Positions 37,521-52,330 of a stretch of 64,000 nt of DNA are shown here, in pieces. How positions within the stretch are numbered: the stretch's first letter is position 1; each line of letters starts with the position of its first letter. The position numbers and the translations under genes are program-made. The notes under the pieces are model-generated. The model was not told the origin of the DNA. It did not search any database and saw only the letters and a program-made list of their open reading frames with translations. Where the stretch lies: contig JAFEUB010000846.1 in the NCBI GenBank assembly GCA_024529925.1, positions 1,797,001-1,861,000 on the forward strand, read 5' to 3'. The stretch is from Ophthalmolycus amberensis. Its lineage: Eukaryota > Chordata > Actinopteri > Perciformes > Zoarcidae.

Positions 37521-39628
37521 AATGCTTGTTCAAATCTGTGTGAGCCATTTCAGCTGCCTTCCACTTAGAACAATGTAAAATGTTCAAATGGCTGTAAATA
37601 CTTACTGAAACCTGAAAGACTGCAAAACATTTCAGAAATATGTAATGTGCCAGTCTTGTCAGCAGATGGCAGCCATGACTACATGAGGGGCAATATTCTC
37701 TATAGCGGGATGAAAAAACACCAAATAAATGTTTTCCCATATTCGTGGAAAATGATCACACAATACTGTAAAAAACACACCTATAAGTAATTAACATAAA
37801 TGGGATAAAAGCAGATAGTCCTCACTTTCTATTGCTCCTCTCGTTTGTTGTTATAATAAATGAAATGGGAGAACATGGTGCTACACACATGAACGAGTCT
37901 TGGGAGGCAAGTGTGTGGAAAACAAGCAGTGAGATCAATGCCAAAAGAGGAACTCCTGCCTCCACATGAATTTGGCATTAATGCAAAGTTTGGGTCAGAA
38001 GACCGTCGATCTGCATTGAGACGGGTAAATATCACATTATATACTGTACATCATTTTGGTACAAACCCCTTAATCATCCTACACTGTATGAGATGATGGC
38101 AATTACAATTTGTATTTCAAATTAGGCTGCAAGTTTTACTTAACTATTCTAATCTACTTTTCAAAAACATTGATTTTCTGAAATAATGACAAATCTCCTT
38201 GAACCAAAGTCTTAAAACTGAGTCCTTTTTTTCTGATCATTCAGAACCCAAATCCAAATTCAGTGATTAATTCCCTCTTTAATGCCTCAAATAATCAACT
38301 AGCAGTACAGTTTGATCATATTGGTCGTTTTATACAAAGCCGAGACAGCACCACAAGAGGGAGGTGTATCCCAAAGTACTGTGTGTTCACAACCTTCCTC
38401 GAGACGGTAACAAACAGACGTTACTTGCATTGTGCAAAGCCAAGTGTTCTGTAGCTTTCAGGGGCTTTGGCTTTTTGGTCATCGTGAAAGCGGAGATGAT
38501 CAGTACAACTCGTTCATGGGCCAATCACTGATATCATGGCCTGGAGTTGGTTGGGAATATATGACCTAGATCTGAATTTACAATCCACTCTTTGGAACTT
38601 GCAATTAAATGTTAAGTTTAGGTCAAAACAGTCACATGGAGTTTGCTAAATCCAATTTTATTACAAAACTTGGAAAAAATATAGACCACAGTCAGTCCTT
38701 TAAAGAACTATTCTTTATTATTCGATTTGCTATCGGTGTTGGTCGAATGAAGAATTAAGTCAAACTGGGTAATTAAACAGTTTTATGTCTGTGTGGCGAC
38801 AACACATTCTTTAGTAAAAAGGGAAGAATTTCTTCGAGTGCATTGGCCCGTCATTGTGACTGCGTAGGTATTGCCACATCCGTCTTACGTTAGGTGGATC
38901 ATACCCTTTAGCACCTTCCTCCTTGCTATTGACCAGTTCCTTAATTAAAGCATTAGGATAGGCAGGATGAGATCAGCATCAAGGCTGCTGGGAGTGTGCG
39001 CCTTCCCCCATGGGAGACATCCCCTCCCTCTGCAGCCTGATTTACAGCACCCACAGGCCCCTGGCACTTAACAATGGACCTCTTTAAGTGAGGTAGATGG
39101 GGAGGCGACCAGAGAGGGGGAGATAACACTCCATCTTCATACACAAAGTGCTGAAATCATCTAGGTTCGAAATCATCTCGGCGAGACAGACTGATCACGG
39201 AGTCAGTCCAGAGTTAAAGTGTAGGAGTGCTGCCTTGTGCTCAGTCTGGCTCACTCCATCAGGGAGGAGAGCTCTGTTTAAGAGTGATAGCCAACTCTCT
39301 ACAAGCTCACCTCTCCTGTCAGAGGGATACAAAAAATAGGCTCTCCAAACAGAAATCCCCCCCCAACAGCAGTAAATCTCAGGTGACTGTGCATACTGTG
39401 TTCTGTATACATGTGGGTGGATCAGAGGTTCACAAAAACAAGCGCTCAGAAGCAGAAACGTTCTGTCTCCCACAAATGTTTGGATGCCTCCTGATCAAAT
39501 ACACCTCAAGCTCACGGCAAATGATTGAAACCCTCCCAACAATAGCTGCTGCTATCTCCCTCTCCCCGAGGTGTGGGAGAGCCTTTTCATCTCAGGCTTT
39601 GATTAATAAAGGAATCGCTGGTGATCTT

Positions 39629-39644
39629 CCCCCCCCCCCCCCCC
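39629..39644. repeat. C homopolymer, 16 nt
   Basis: A run of 16 C. Length in such runs is often unreliable in assemblies. Confidence 0.9.
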
Positions 39645-42600
39645 GCCTCCCCTCGACATCCATCATGCCTGTGACAGCCCACCTCTCTGTGTTAATTAGC
39701 GTTGCTATTTAAGCTGTCTGAGGTGTTCCATGGCCGTCAGCGTGGTGGTGGTGCTGCTCATCATTAAAATTTCAATTCCTCTTTCCGGGTTACTCCCATT
39801 TCCCTGGACACCTCAGTGAACACGTCCTCAGACATTCACACAGAGGAACAGGCCGAGTGTTTACTGCAGGTGGCAATCAAGACAATGAGAGACAACGGCA
39901 GCTTTTCTTTAAATGAAAAACAGACATGCGAAGAATCCTTAATTACAAGAATCAACTGTGAACATAACCCTCACATGCATTTTAATGTCAACCCGACTGT
40001 GTCAGCATTAATGTAAAAGCATCAATTTGACTTATCGCACTTGCTCAATAACTATTTGATATTATATTAAAGAATTTGCCATAAATCTAAAGTTCTCGTC
40101 AAACAATGAGCAGTGAAAGTGTAAAGGCATTACTTATTAATGATTACCAAATATTGTAATATTCTCTTATACTGGGGGCTATTATTCAGAAATAAATTAT
40201 GTATGTAGCTGAATCTTGGTCTGCCTTATAACCAAAAGGCATCCTGCACCAGTATGAGAACTTTAGCGATTTAAATGAAAGAATAGCCGGGTCAATTGAG
40301 GGGCGTCTTAGCAAACGGCAACCATTTCACACTAATCTGAGATGGAAGAAATGGCCTCCAAAGTGTACTCAGAGTTTCCAGTATTTCTGTTAGCGTTGCC
40401 AAAGTCTAATAAATGTATGGAAATTACTGACGGGACGTCAGCCAGCCTCCTGCCTCACAAAACATCTCTGACGGGGAATGTTTGGTCACATCATGCTTCA
40501 GACTGTCCCATATTCAGATGTCTACCACTACTTTTCTAATTAGTGTAACTCAGCAAGATTAATTAGCCTCTGCATATCATTCCCAGTACTACAAACTACA
40601 TCACAGAGGAGACGAGAAGCGAAAGCCATCATCCATTTGACTGGTAACAAGGGAAAAGTAAAGTTTGGCCTACTTACGTGTTGTGATACATTCAAACTAA
40701 TCTCCAGTCAAGTCAGAACTTGCATCCTGAATCTTCGAAATTAACTTTTTGCATTTTGGCTCAATCGCACGTATGGAACGAAGCCCGAGAGATTTGAGAG
40801 TGGCGGTAGTCTGGTGAGGGAGAACGGGGAAGCAGAGGTTCAAAACAGGCTGGAATCTTTTGAATACGGATGTAAATAATACATTAATTCCATTTAGTTG
40901 CTTCAGTTTCTGGGTGTACACTTATTTCTGATATATCTATGTGACAACAACGTACAATACTGCACTGGACTGCCAGTCCTCAATTCAAACAATCACGAAA
41001 ACCTCTGCATCAATTAAAAACGATTATAATATACAGCACTGACAAAGAGAGCAGCCCCAGAGGCTGCTGAGTGTGAGGGCCTCCTGCTCCACCATGTGCA
41101 CCTATACTTAAGGTCTGCAGTATGCAGATTCAATTTAAAAGATCAAGTTCAGTTGTGCAGGACCTTGTTGCTGAGATTTATGCGGCCACACAGGGTAATC
41201 CACATTGCCCTCAACAGGATGGACTCCCCGGGCACCCTGCCGACTGAGTAAACCAACAGAGGTGTGTTAGGCCTCGACAGATACATTAACATGCCTTGGC
41301 CTTACGCCTCCCCATTAATCTACAGCTTGTTGGGACGTGTTTGGGCCGAGCATGCTTCTCCAGGGAACAACCTACCAGACACAACAAGAGTCCGTATTTG
41401 GGCTTTAGAGGTGCTGGATGCTCACTGCACTGTGGAAAGACATATTCATCTGGGAAGCCACAACCTTTCTAAAGACCAGAAACACATTGAACAAATATTA
41501 GGAAAGATGTTAATTAAAAACCAGTCATTTCTTGTCTAGTATACATTTATCGAAATGCAAATTATTCACCAGCTCAAAGCCGTAGATTTGATAGAACCCT
41601 TACTAACGATGTCATTTTGCCAGTCCAAAGAGAGTTACAATCATATAAAGGTTATACTACAAACAGCAGTGCACACATGAAGCTTGATTCTACAGAAAAG
41701 AGCTCAGTGAAATGGTTAACTCTATACAGGTATATTCCTCTCAACCTCTTCAAACACACCGCCAAACTATCCGTCATCCATCTGAGTTCAGAGGGATCAT
41801 GTCTCTTAAAGATGAAAAACCTGTTTTCTTTCCCTTACATGGCACACTGTCAGAGGGCATGTGTGTGACCCCAAGTTATCAAGTTCACGAGAAGGTCTCT
41901 GATGGAATTATGCAATCTCACTTGACAAGGAAAATCCAGGGATTTCCTCTCTCTCTCTCTTTATTCTCCGACAATTTTCCACTTGAGCAGACGACCTCAA
42001 GTGTGAAGTGAAAGAGTAAAGAGAGGGATCCAAGGGAAAGGACGCATGAATTCTCTCGGGGTTGATAGACAGGGCAGTCGCAGCCATGCTTTGCACCCTT
42101 AGAGGTTTCGGGTGAAGGCTGTTAACGGGGCCTCGCTCTCTCGCTCTTCTTGATCTTGTCAGGATAAACTGTCAGGCTGATGAAGAGATAGGCGGCAGAT
42201 AGACGATGGCGTCGCACGAACGCTGGAGCTGCACTGAGCAGATACAGTAGTCGGACGCCAAAGTGACTTTGGTGCCGCTGGTGATCAGCTATGTGTGATT
42301 TACTCAGTCACTTCTGACCCTAAAGTCAAGCAAAAACCTGCTGAACATTAGAGATGAGGAATGACAGAAGAGGAAAAAGACAAATGCACATTCCCATGCA
42401 GGTAGAAAAAGCTCGAGAAGCAAGATGTGACTGGATGCAGACTTGCACAATCACACACATTTTCCATTCCTCTCTCTTTGCAACACAGCTGAATTTATGT
42501 CTTTGGCATGAGCAGAATATTTTGTGAACTACTGAAAGCATTTTGGGGGTAGGTAGACACCTGGCGATTTATACCATCACACATTTCTCTCTTCTCCGTC

Positions 42601-44249
42601 TTTGCTCCCAAGAAGGTTTCTTCTCCTCTCATGACGTCAGGACTATTATACTCCAGCGCACCTCCCTTCAGGGATAAGATTTTACGATTGCAACCTGACA
42701 CCGTTTCTGTGTCCTATAAGCGACAGAGCTGTAACTCACTTCAAAGGCAGAAGGCATCAAATCACAGTGCACCCATGAATTAACCTGTCAAGTCTTGGCC
42801 AATGAGAGGGCGGCATTAAATCTCTGCTGTCATGCTGGCGGCCAATGGAAAGACGATGGCAGTAAATCTGTCAAGGCCGCGTCTGTTAACGGTGTTGTGG
42901 TGTGGTTGGGGAATCCACGGGGAGGGAGGGGAGAAAGTGAGAAAGAGTAGATGACAGAGGAAGGAGGGAACAAATGGAGGGTTCACAGCTATGCAACAGA
43001 AAAATGATTTTCTTCACATTCTTCGGTTCTGCTGCAAAACTACATACACACATGCAGTCGTAAAACAGTGAAGCGTTTACAGGGGATTTTTTCCCAGCAA
43101 AACAAGACCAAACGTGGCCATAAAAAAAAAAAAGGAGAAGCAGACATGTTTTCCTAATGGATGCAGTGGGAGTTGAACAACCAGGAGAAACACCCATAAA
43201 GCTTTACGGCCAACATGGCTGTGTCTGATGTGGACTGTGTACAGTGAAGATGACGAATGGCTCTCCTTTGCATCCTTTTGAGACCAAAACCTGGTGTTGA
43301 CTGTTTGATAACATCAGTAATCTAGGAGGCTAACCTCTGACTGTTATGACACAGCACCCCCCAATGGCAGCGACAGGCGCCCAGCTATACACGCTGCTCT
43401 CTGGACTACAGGGAGGGAACAGTCGAGCACATCCAGAAACCAGATGTGCCCCAGTTGTGCAGCTTCAGAGGATGATGGAGTTGCCCCTACGGCAAAGCAA
43501 CCCTGAGCAACTACACTATGGCCATCGAACCACAAAGCAACACAACATGGTACTGCTGCATCTAACCCCGACCACCTTTGACCACAGAGTATTTTCATAT
43601 CCACCTATCACTCTTCTAAAGCATGCGTTCAGCAAAGAGTAACGCACTGCACTGGCACAAGAGAACTGTGTGCGGGGAAACAGCAGAGGGAAAACACATC
43701 AGGTAGAATATTTCCTCGATTAACAATGCCCTTGGTGGTGCGCTTTCATTATCCTATCAAAGTTGAACATTTTCATGGAATAAATCTTACAGGTATCATA
43801 AAATAGCTGGTCGTGCAACGGCAATGCTACTCCAAACCAAAGGAAAAAGCATTCCCTTAACAAAGCCCACAATTTTTTTTTCACCAACCTGTAACGACAT
43901 CCAATAAACCAGCCACATTTGTGGTGACATTTTTATCTTACATCAACCACAAAAAAACTAAACATTAGCATCAGAATTTACAGTCATCTTATGTCATTAC
44001 TATGAATACTTCTTTTTTCTTCGGAAACATAAACAGCGCGTTGAGTTATTGCGAAGGCAGGCAGGAGTGCAATGGTGGAGGTGTTGTTTTTGGCTGGCTT
44101 TTCCTGTAGTGGCCATGATTCTCTGTTCTATGGGAATCCATAAACAGACCCAGAGAGGGCAACTGGAGCCATAAACCACGTCAGCCCGCTGAGGTGCTGC
44201 TGAGGCAAAGGGAGCAGGACTGGGCTCATACCGCCTCTCTGCAAACACA

Positions 44250-44380
<131 letters not shown>

Positions 44381-44857
44381 TGAGCAGCCTTTAATCATTA
44401 TAAACATTTCAAATGTATATAATGATTCTGCGGGTATGAGGGTGGTTGACTTTATTTTGAAAAATGAGAAAATGCAGCTCAACAATAAACAACGAGCGGT
44501 CTGATCTCATGTCGTTTCTCCTGACATTATGTTAATATCATTATGTTAAATCTATGCATTATCTACTCGATGGAAATGTGAAAGCAGTAGAAGTAAAATG
44601 GCCTTGTTAATTTTAATACACTGGGTCATTAAACATCATGTGGGTCTTGGCCTCTGTCCTGCTCGGACAATATAATGACACTTCCTTTAATATGTTTACT
44701 GTGCTGCATCCAACATGCTGTCATTGGTTGTCCCCAGTGTAGTTTCTCTTTAGCAGGGCAAGCCATTGGATGGGTGCTGAGGCCCATTGACTATGACATA
44801 AAGACTCTGTAAGCTTACTGATGATGATAATTTATTGACTCTAATGCACACAATCCA

Positions 44858-44859
<2 letters not shown>

Positions 44860-44892
<33 letters not shown>
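44860..44892. repeat. (CA)n microsatellite
   Basis: About 16 perfect CA units, followed by a short GA-rich segment. Confidence 0.95.
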
Positions 44893-44895
<3 letters not shown>

Positions 44896-46980
44896 AGAAA
44901 GAGAGAGCGACTCTTTCACTGTATGCATCGATCAATTACAAGGCTCGAGCCCACACGTCTCTGACAATTTTACTGCATGTTATGTACAGCATGTCAAGCC
45001 ATGGCGTTTCAAACGGTTATACTCGTGCCTGTATAATTAATATAAATTACCTCGCTGTTTTTTTTTATGATGGTGCAACTGTAATTAGCGGATGAAAGCA
45101 AGTCACTGCGCCCCTGACGGTGCTGCAGGGCTATCTAGATGAAAAGTGAGGGTCTGGACAGCCACCTTGGGTGGGATCTGTTTTAACCCTCTCCCTTTCC
45201 CACCGGGCCCTCGCTGGGATCTCATCTAATCACATTTATTGCCGTCTGCTTCTGCTAACCTCGTCCTCTTTAACCTTCATGTTTGCCTCTCCCTCACTAT
45301 AACCACACACTGAGACAGAAGCTCCTCATTATACCAGCAAACTAGTGCGATAACAGTAAACGGGTGTGATAATGGAGTCCATTTAGAATGATTACCATTC
45401 CCTTTCTTGCTGCTCTCTCTCCAGTAAAACCCTTTGAAAGTAGCATCAACATGGCCCCCATCCATGCTATCTGTGCAGCAATAAAGAGACACAGATTCAG
45501 GGGCTGAATCAAACTGAAGCAAAGCCACGACAATAGGTCCACAGGTCAGAGTCAATAACAGTTTCATTGACTACACTCCCCTCTGTTATGTGAAAACATC
45601 AACACACATGCATGCATCCAGGCGTGAACACACACATTCTGTTGCCTTTTTGGCATCAGCTGTTGTCTGCCAGCAGTTAACTGGTATATTGATATACAAC
45701 ATGCAGGTATTTCATGTGCAGTAATAACTGAATAACTGAAATCAAGTAAGCCATCTGCCCCAGAATAACTACAATGTAATTTCCTCATACAAATTAAAAA
45801 AACAGCTCCACAAACCCTCCAGAATGTACAGATTCAATTGCAGTATTTCTGTGCCTCAGACTGTTTTCCTTTGGGCTATTTTCTGCACTACAATGTTTGC
45901 GTAATTTTTGTGTGGTGCAATAATTGCAAGATTCAACTGATTATTTGGAAGAGAAATGTCCCCGTCTGGCAGACACACGGGTGAAATGCTCCGATTTACA
46001 TTCCGCATTCTGAAAATTCCCACTCTGTGTGATCTTTTCCACAAACCGCTCCGGGCCAAAGACATCTCTACATCAAGAGCTTTCACTCAGTCGGCTTCTC
46101 ACTTTGATGCCTCGGCCAAGTGACTCATTTAGGTATAGAGAGAAAGAAGCAAGGCAAACTTGCTACAAACAGTATAGCTAAATGACCTTTTACTCAGTCT
46201 AACAGACATGTCGCTGCATGCCTACTTGCAGTAGATGGTGGTGTCCGATTGTACAGACAAGGAAGGAAGGAGACGTGATCTGTAATACCGACCTAATGTG
46301 GTTCAAATTAAGCATGGTTGGATCTGTTGGTTGCACACCAAACACAAATCTCTCCCAGGAAAAATACCTTCAAGTGTTCATCATGAGAGCATATGGAGCT
46401 ACCTGGCTGGAAGAATGCAGATAGATCATTTCTATTCCTGTAATATGCATCAGGTACCAACATGATGTAGTGCCCCGTCTCTCTGTAGTGTACCCTTCAT
46501 TTGCATTACAATGAGAGTACGGGGTTAGTGTTTGAAGGTGGGTGTGCACACATCGAGGCACACAATTCATGTGGCTCTCCACAGAGCGGAAATTAATCAA
46601 GCATGACTCCATAAAACTTATCCGCATGTCACTGCAACATAGTACAGTGTAAGCTCCCGATCACAGCGGCATGAATGAGTCTCCTCCCCACTCTGCCCTC
46701 TTTGTCTTCAGTATTTATGTACCTCAGCCTGGCAGTTTGCTGCAGACACCAGGAGATGGAGCACTTGCTCAAGCGTCTCTGGCTCTTGCGAGAATCTTTG
46801 AAGAACAAAGAGCGCACAGCATGGCAGCTCTGAAAAAAACAACGCTTAAAAACCTGCTACATTTACAGATATAAAAAGTACCACACGCTAAATTATAGAG
46901 TTCACGTCAATAACGCATTCCTAAAATGTATGTTAATTAATGGACATATCACAGCTGTTCACATATTGGTGTCAACAAAT

Positions 46981-47555
46981 ATTTATTGTAAGTATCTGAT
47001 GAATGGAGGATCCCCGGACAACACGTATTCACAACATACATACCGTTGAGGTTGTTGGTATGACTACAGTACAAGTTGTACACCTTTTTTTTTAAATCAC
47101 AATATTCATGTAAATCATATAGTGCCTCAATACTTTGTACAGTAAGATGACGGTGCTGTCAAATGGGATACAATTATTGTTCAAGAATACTCGTGGAATG
47201 TTGCAACAGGCTATGATGAGGTTTACATGTGTGAGCGACTCACTGGTTTAATTAACACCTAGATGCCTTCATGGAAAAACAAACTAACAAAACAGGCAGT
47301 ACTGGAATGTACACCACATCTTATCCTCATGTTGATTAGGTCATACAAATGCAAGTCTGTGCAAAAAATAAAGAAAAAGGTTGGAAAATGAAACTTTGTC
47401 GAGCAGTAATCCTGGGAGTGTGACTGGGTCAGCCAGTGGTACTCCTCACAGCTTCAATTGAAGGAGTGGAAATCAGAGGAAAAGGAGTATGCGGATCAGT
47501 GCCACTAAGGCTGGGCTCGACAGCGGCTCACTGGTGGACTGGTGCAGCGGGGACT
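46981..47555 (-). other. copz1: copz1 3'UTR (probable)
   Basis: The stretch lies downstream of the copz1 stop on the minus strand. A minus-strand AATAAA (plus-strand TTTATT at about 46982) could end the transcript. No coding signal; the length is inferred. Confidence 0.5.
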
Positions 47556-50500
47556 TTACCGGAGAAGCGACCACTTGATCTGTTCTTTGGCAGACTGAAG
47601 AACCTGTGGATGAAAACTAGGTTTGAACCAAGCAGATCACTCAAATGACAAAACATCAGCAGCGGGAGGGAGGGGCTGTGTGAGAGCAGAGGAGCGCTCA
47701 CATGCACTAGAAGACATGACCGGCCAGCCCGGCTTTATCAACAAAGCACAGAGAAGCTCAGATTACAACACACAACGATATTGACTTCATGCTCTGCTCA
47801 GGTTGACAGTACGCCACCATATCTGTACATAGAAAACAGTTGTTTGCTGCTATATAAATGCTCCGAATCCTGTGCATAGAACCTCTTAATGTCCTGGCCA
47901 GTATAAGAATGGCTACAGTAAGAGATAAACCTTTAAGGAAAAAACCATGCGAAACAAGTGGCATCTTATGAAGGAGGCTATTGGGAACAATGGTAAAAAC
48001 AAACATGCATATTATTGTTAAAATAAACGATCAAAAAGGGTATACGAGTAATGTAAATGCAAGATCTAATTAATCATCTTAATTCACTGAATGATAGGAG
48101 AATCATAACCATAAAGTATGGGGACTGGGGACAGCCATTAATCCTGGCTCGATGAGGGATGGTGGAAGCCAGTCTCAGGCCTCTTAAATGACAACATTAA
48201 TCAAGAGGAGCTCACACACAGACACGACTCCTGTAAGAACTAAAAGATAGGAACCACTGTTGGCTACACCAACACCTTTACAATGGATAACTTTTAGTCA
48301 TGTACACTGTTACTCATAGAAGATAATGCAATACATGCAAGTGCCTAATTAACTTGGGGGGGGGGGGGGGGCACCCAAACTACAGGAGATGGAGGACATA
48401 AGAAAAAATTGTGATTTTTTCAGATAATCTATATTAGGTTGTAAATTAAGACGTTATGTTATAAATATTTATTGTGTAATCATGTTGGAAAATCAATATA
48501 AATTTTGAAAACATTATTTCAAAAGAGCACAATCCTCAAGAACAGCTTTGTATCTAAAAGTTTACCGAAATCCAAGCAATGGGTGAAAAATGACACGATA
48601 TAAAGTAGGTCTGCAAAGTAGGTTTTATTCTGCACTTTGGGCAGCTGCAATATGGTGATCAATTTGATCACTTTTTGCTGTGTTTTTCTTCATAAAAGAT
48701 TTTTGATTGATGACCATCCATCATGAAAAGGACATGTCATGTCAAAATTAGGAAAAATGATGGTTGTGTTTTGTTCCGCCCCTGCGGATATGACAGCTTA
48801 GACTTGCGTGATAAAGTAGGAGTAGAGGAGAATGACGCTATAACAATGCCCTTGTAGTCATAGGTTCTGAATTAATGAGCTTCAACAGTCAATAAACTAA
48901 TGGAGCTTTAAAACTTTATAGCAGGGAGAGATGCAAGGATTGTTTTCCTCACCTGGGTGACTGTCTGCTCTGTCAAAGGCACATCATCCCCCTACAGGAA
49001 CAATTATGTTACGTTAATATCAGACATAACAAACATCAAACTGTGGAATATTTATGAAAGGGGAGTAGAGGAGCTTACTCTGAGAGCCACGCGGTGCACA
49101 ACCTGTTGTGGGTCACTCTCCAGGATCACCCTGCAGTAGGCAGCAAAGAGACAGACCAACAATTATGAATCCCTGAGAAAAACATGCTGTACTAACATCA
49201 GGCTCTTTTTTAATAAGACTTAAACAAGTTTCAAGCTGCTTACCCTCCATCTACAATTTCATCCACAGCCAGGAAGAGCCCCTCCATGTTCTCCAGCAAA
49301 GCCCTTCTCTCTACATTCTTCCTACAGAGTAAAACGACAACATACACGTCAAGCTTAACTTTCTAGACATCGGAAAAAGATTTGCACAAAAAAAAAAGTT
49401 TTGTTGAAGTTTTGCAGAAAAATAACAGCTGTCAAAACGTACCTCAACATCTGACTGAGCGAATCAAAAAGGCAGTTTAGAACAGCCATCAGCATTAGCT
49501 GGTGAGGATAAAAGAATATATTAGATTGTGTTCGTGTCTAATGAGCCCACATCGTTGTTCTATCATCTGGAGGAAATCATTCAGGAAATAACATGTGTGG
49601 AATCACTTGTTATGGTTTTTACAATATTTCCTTGGACCTCGAGGCACATCGTTTTCTAGCTAAGACGAACTTGTATCCGTCTGTGCAGACTCAACTGTTG
49701 TAGTTATAAATAAGGAACACATCGAGAGTATAAATAACACCCGATTTCATAATGGATGAAGTTCATTTTATTATTTGCAAAACATAGAAGAAATATCTCT
49801 TTAGACAGATAGACAAATAGACAGATGAGTTCACATTGACATTATCATTTAGTTTCTATAGCAACATGTACTGTATACCACAGTATTGGTTTCCCAAATA
49901 ATCCCCAAAATTCTGAGGCCAGTTAAGTGAAAACTTCTCTGATCAATTTAATTATGTTGTTGAGAATATTTTCATGAAAATAATCTGTATGATTATTCGA
50001 TTATTTATTTATGATACGAACATTTATCTATTGTCTACATAAAATCAATGTCATGCTGAATTGGAGAAAACTAAAAATAAATAAACACGTAGAAGTACCA
50101 TGTAACAGTACTTCAATTTCAAATAGGTGCAAATGCATCATCACTTCAGACCGCAGACAACACAATCTATTTTAACACCAAGTTAAAATAAATGAAATTA
50201 CTAAATGTAAAACCTAGAATTAGGCTTACCTCATTTTCATGGGAACTTCCAATCACATAAAAGAAGAGGTCTATGTTGCTCTTGTAGACGACAGTGAGGC
50301 CTTCGAGTAAAGCTATCTCACCTACGGACACACAGAAAGCAACCAAAGCGTGTTACGAGACGCACTGAGGCAGGAAAGTGTCTTTAATCTTTAATGTAAT
50401 GTAGGAAAGATCTCTTACTGTCCGTCCTGTGTGTTTTGTTGAATATGTTCTTCTCAAACGCCTTCTGCTCTTTCGCTGTTGGGTACGTATCATCATAATA

Positions 50501-51430
50501 CTGTCGATGAAAGTGAAGACGTTATTATAGGTTGCCATGTAAACCTATAACCCAATTTAAGTTGTTTGAATTTTGATTAATAGAATAAGGCTGGCGGTAT
50601 TTAATATTTTCTTATAGTCAATCTCTAAATACTTTCCACAGTCAGTCTGTGACACTGTGCAATTAAATCTATAACAAACAAACAAACAAAAAAAGTAAAA
50701 ATGTCGAAATCAACGAGCGCTGTTGCTGCATGTGTCAGTATTTGCAGCGTCAGGACGGTGAATGGGGTGTTGACTGAAAACACACTGCAGTGCCCGTGAC
50801 ATGCTCAAGGTAATTAAAGAACATATCACCACAGTGTGGATCTTTGTGTGTGTAAAGTAGTTTTGAAGTAAAAACTGCGGTAAATGGCACAGAGGAATGC
50901 ACTACATTAAGTTCTGGCATCAGAGACAGTACTTTAAAGTTGGTTACATTTGTTATTGGTTGCAAGTTCAGAGGTAGGGTTGTAAAATTACGGGAATATT
51001 CAAATAAATCCATTAATTTGTTCAATACATACAAGAGAAAGACGCCAAGTGGTGAGTCATCGAGCTCGTAAGTTAACTAATGGGGTACTTTGACATTTTG
51101 TGCTGACATTAAATTGTTTTACAACCAAGACTGAATGGAAATAAGTTAATCAAAAGTGTGATGGGAACATGCACAGCACATGCAGAGGATTGTAATTGTT
51201 GTGTTCTTATTTAATGGGATGTCGGCAAATTATCTACATGTGACAGAAGAGCTCGCTGCTGAATTCACCACATGGTTACAATTCAATTAAATGGTCATAC
51301 TTTTTAACCAAAAAATAAGCCCAATTTTACATTAAAAAAAAGTGTTTGTGTGTATTTAGGCCCCTACACACACATAAAACATACTGTATATACAACTATT
51401 TAAAAGAGCATAGAACACAATAAAATAAAG

Positions 51431-51464
<34 letters not shown>

Positions 51465-52215
51465 TTACTTTATTTTGGTTTAGTGGGAATGAGGGTAGTG
51501 CAAAAGGTACTATGGTAATGTAAACCAGGGCTGGTTGTAGTGTGTGATTTGTTGATAAGAAAAATATAAAATATCACCAGGCGGACCCTGCACCAGGACG
51601 ATCTGTTGAGAAATGTTTAACTATTAATAGTAACGTCGTTGTACAGTTGTCTCAATCGTACCTTGGCATACAGCCGGTCTCCATCGTTGTCCAGAATCAG
51701 AACAGCTTTGACAGTGTACAAGGATGGTTCCTGTTGAGATAGAAGACGTTAAGCACCGACTCAATCTACACGAGTATCATTTAACAAACGTATCGAGAAG
51801 TCAACAATCGAAACATTAACTGCTAACACATAACATCAAACTTTGGCAGGACGGCGGTGGATGCGCTAACAAGGGATGAATGAAAACACAATCCAATCAG
51901 AGTCACAAATATAATACAAATAGTAATAATGACTGCTCGTTCGCCATGACATGAGACATGACACTTCCACATCACCAACAAACACACAACGTTACACATG
52001 ACCAAGCTGACGTCTCTGAGGCCAAGTTAGCTGGTTAGCCAACAACCGTTTACTTTAGTTAGCTCCCTGTCGAGTTAACTCCACAACTAGATTATGCAGT
52101 TTATAGAAACAACCACACATGTCAACGCAAACAAGTTATAATTAAAAGCCTGAATGACACATATACTGTGGCATATGAATTCATGCGCTAACATTACCAG
52201 TATTGAAGAATCCAT
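47556..52215 (-). CDS. copz1: Coatomer subunit zeta-1, complete
   Basis: This is the small subunit of the COPI coat for Golgi-to-ER and intra-Golgi vesicles; it pairs with gamma-COP. Nine coding exons on the minus strand: 52215-52198, 51730-51662, 50500-50419, 50321-50230, 49498-49443, 49321-49244, 49130-49079, 48991-48953 and 47603-47556. All phases join, giving 177 residues, the same length as human. Landmarks are MDSSIL, EPSLYTVKAVLILDNDGDRL, EKNIFNKTHRTD, LMLMAVLNCLFDSLSQMLR and the C-terminus KEQIKWSLLR. The fold is the longin-like fold of adaptor sigma subunits. The first coding exon supplies only 18 nt. The gene lies head to head with nfe2, as in human. Confidence 0.97.
48356..48371. 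repeat. G homopolymer, 16 nt, in copz1 intron 8
   Basis: A run of 16 G on the plus strand. The length is possibly uncertain in the assembly. Confidence 0.9.
51432..51462. repeat. (AT)n microsatellite in copz1 intron 2
   Basis: About 15 AT units between copz1 exons 2 and 3. Confidence 0.9.
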
Positions 52216-52330
52216 CTTCTTTCTTGTTAGCAAACTAGCTAGCAGACTGCGGCTGCGCAGCGGACACGTCATGCGTACAGTAAATAAGGCTCTTTCCCAT
52301 TGGCTGATACAGAGCCATGCGTACTGCGGA
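52216..52330 (-). promoter_or_regulatory. copz1: copz1 promoter-proximal region
   Basis: The stretch lies directly upstream of the copz1 start on the minus strand and is GC- and CpG-richer than its surroundings. On the minus strand it reads TGACGTGT (52271-52264), the core bound by ATF6/XBP1/CREB3-type factors that drive secretory-pathway genes, and CCAAT (52303-52299). The transcription start is not determined. Confidence 0.5.

Noticed and set aside
41264..41539. 91-codon plus-strand ORF in the desert
   Set aside because: No splice support, no family resemblance; the interval looks like non-coding conserved-type DNA.
50880..50960. AAGTTCTG on the plus strand in copz1 intron 2 as a possible miR-148 hairpin (miR-148b lies in human COPZ1)
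   Set aside because: The mature sequence (TCAGTGCA with ACAGAACTTTG) is not found on either strand in the copz1 introns.
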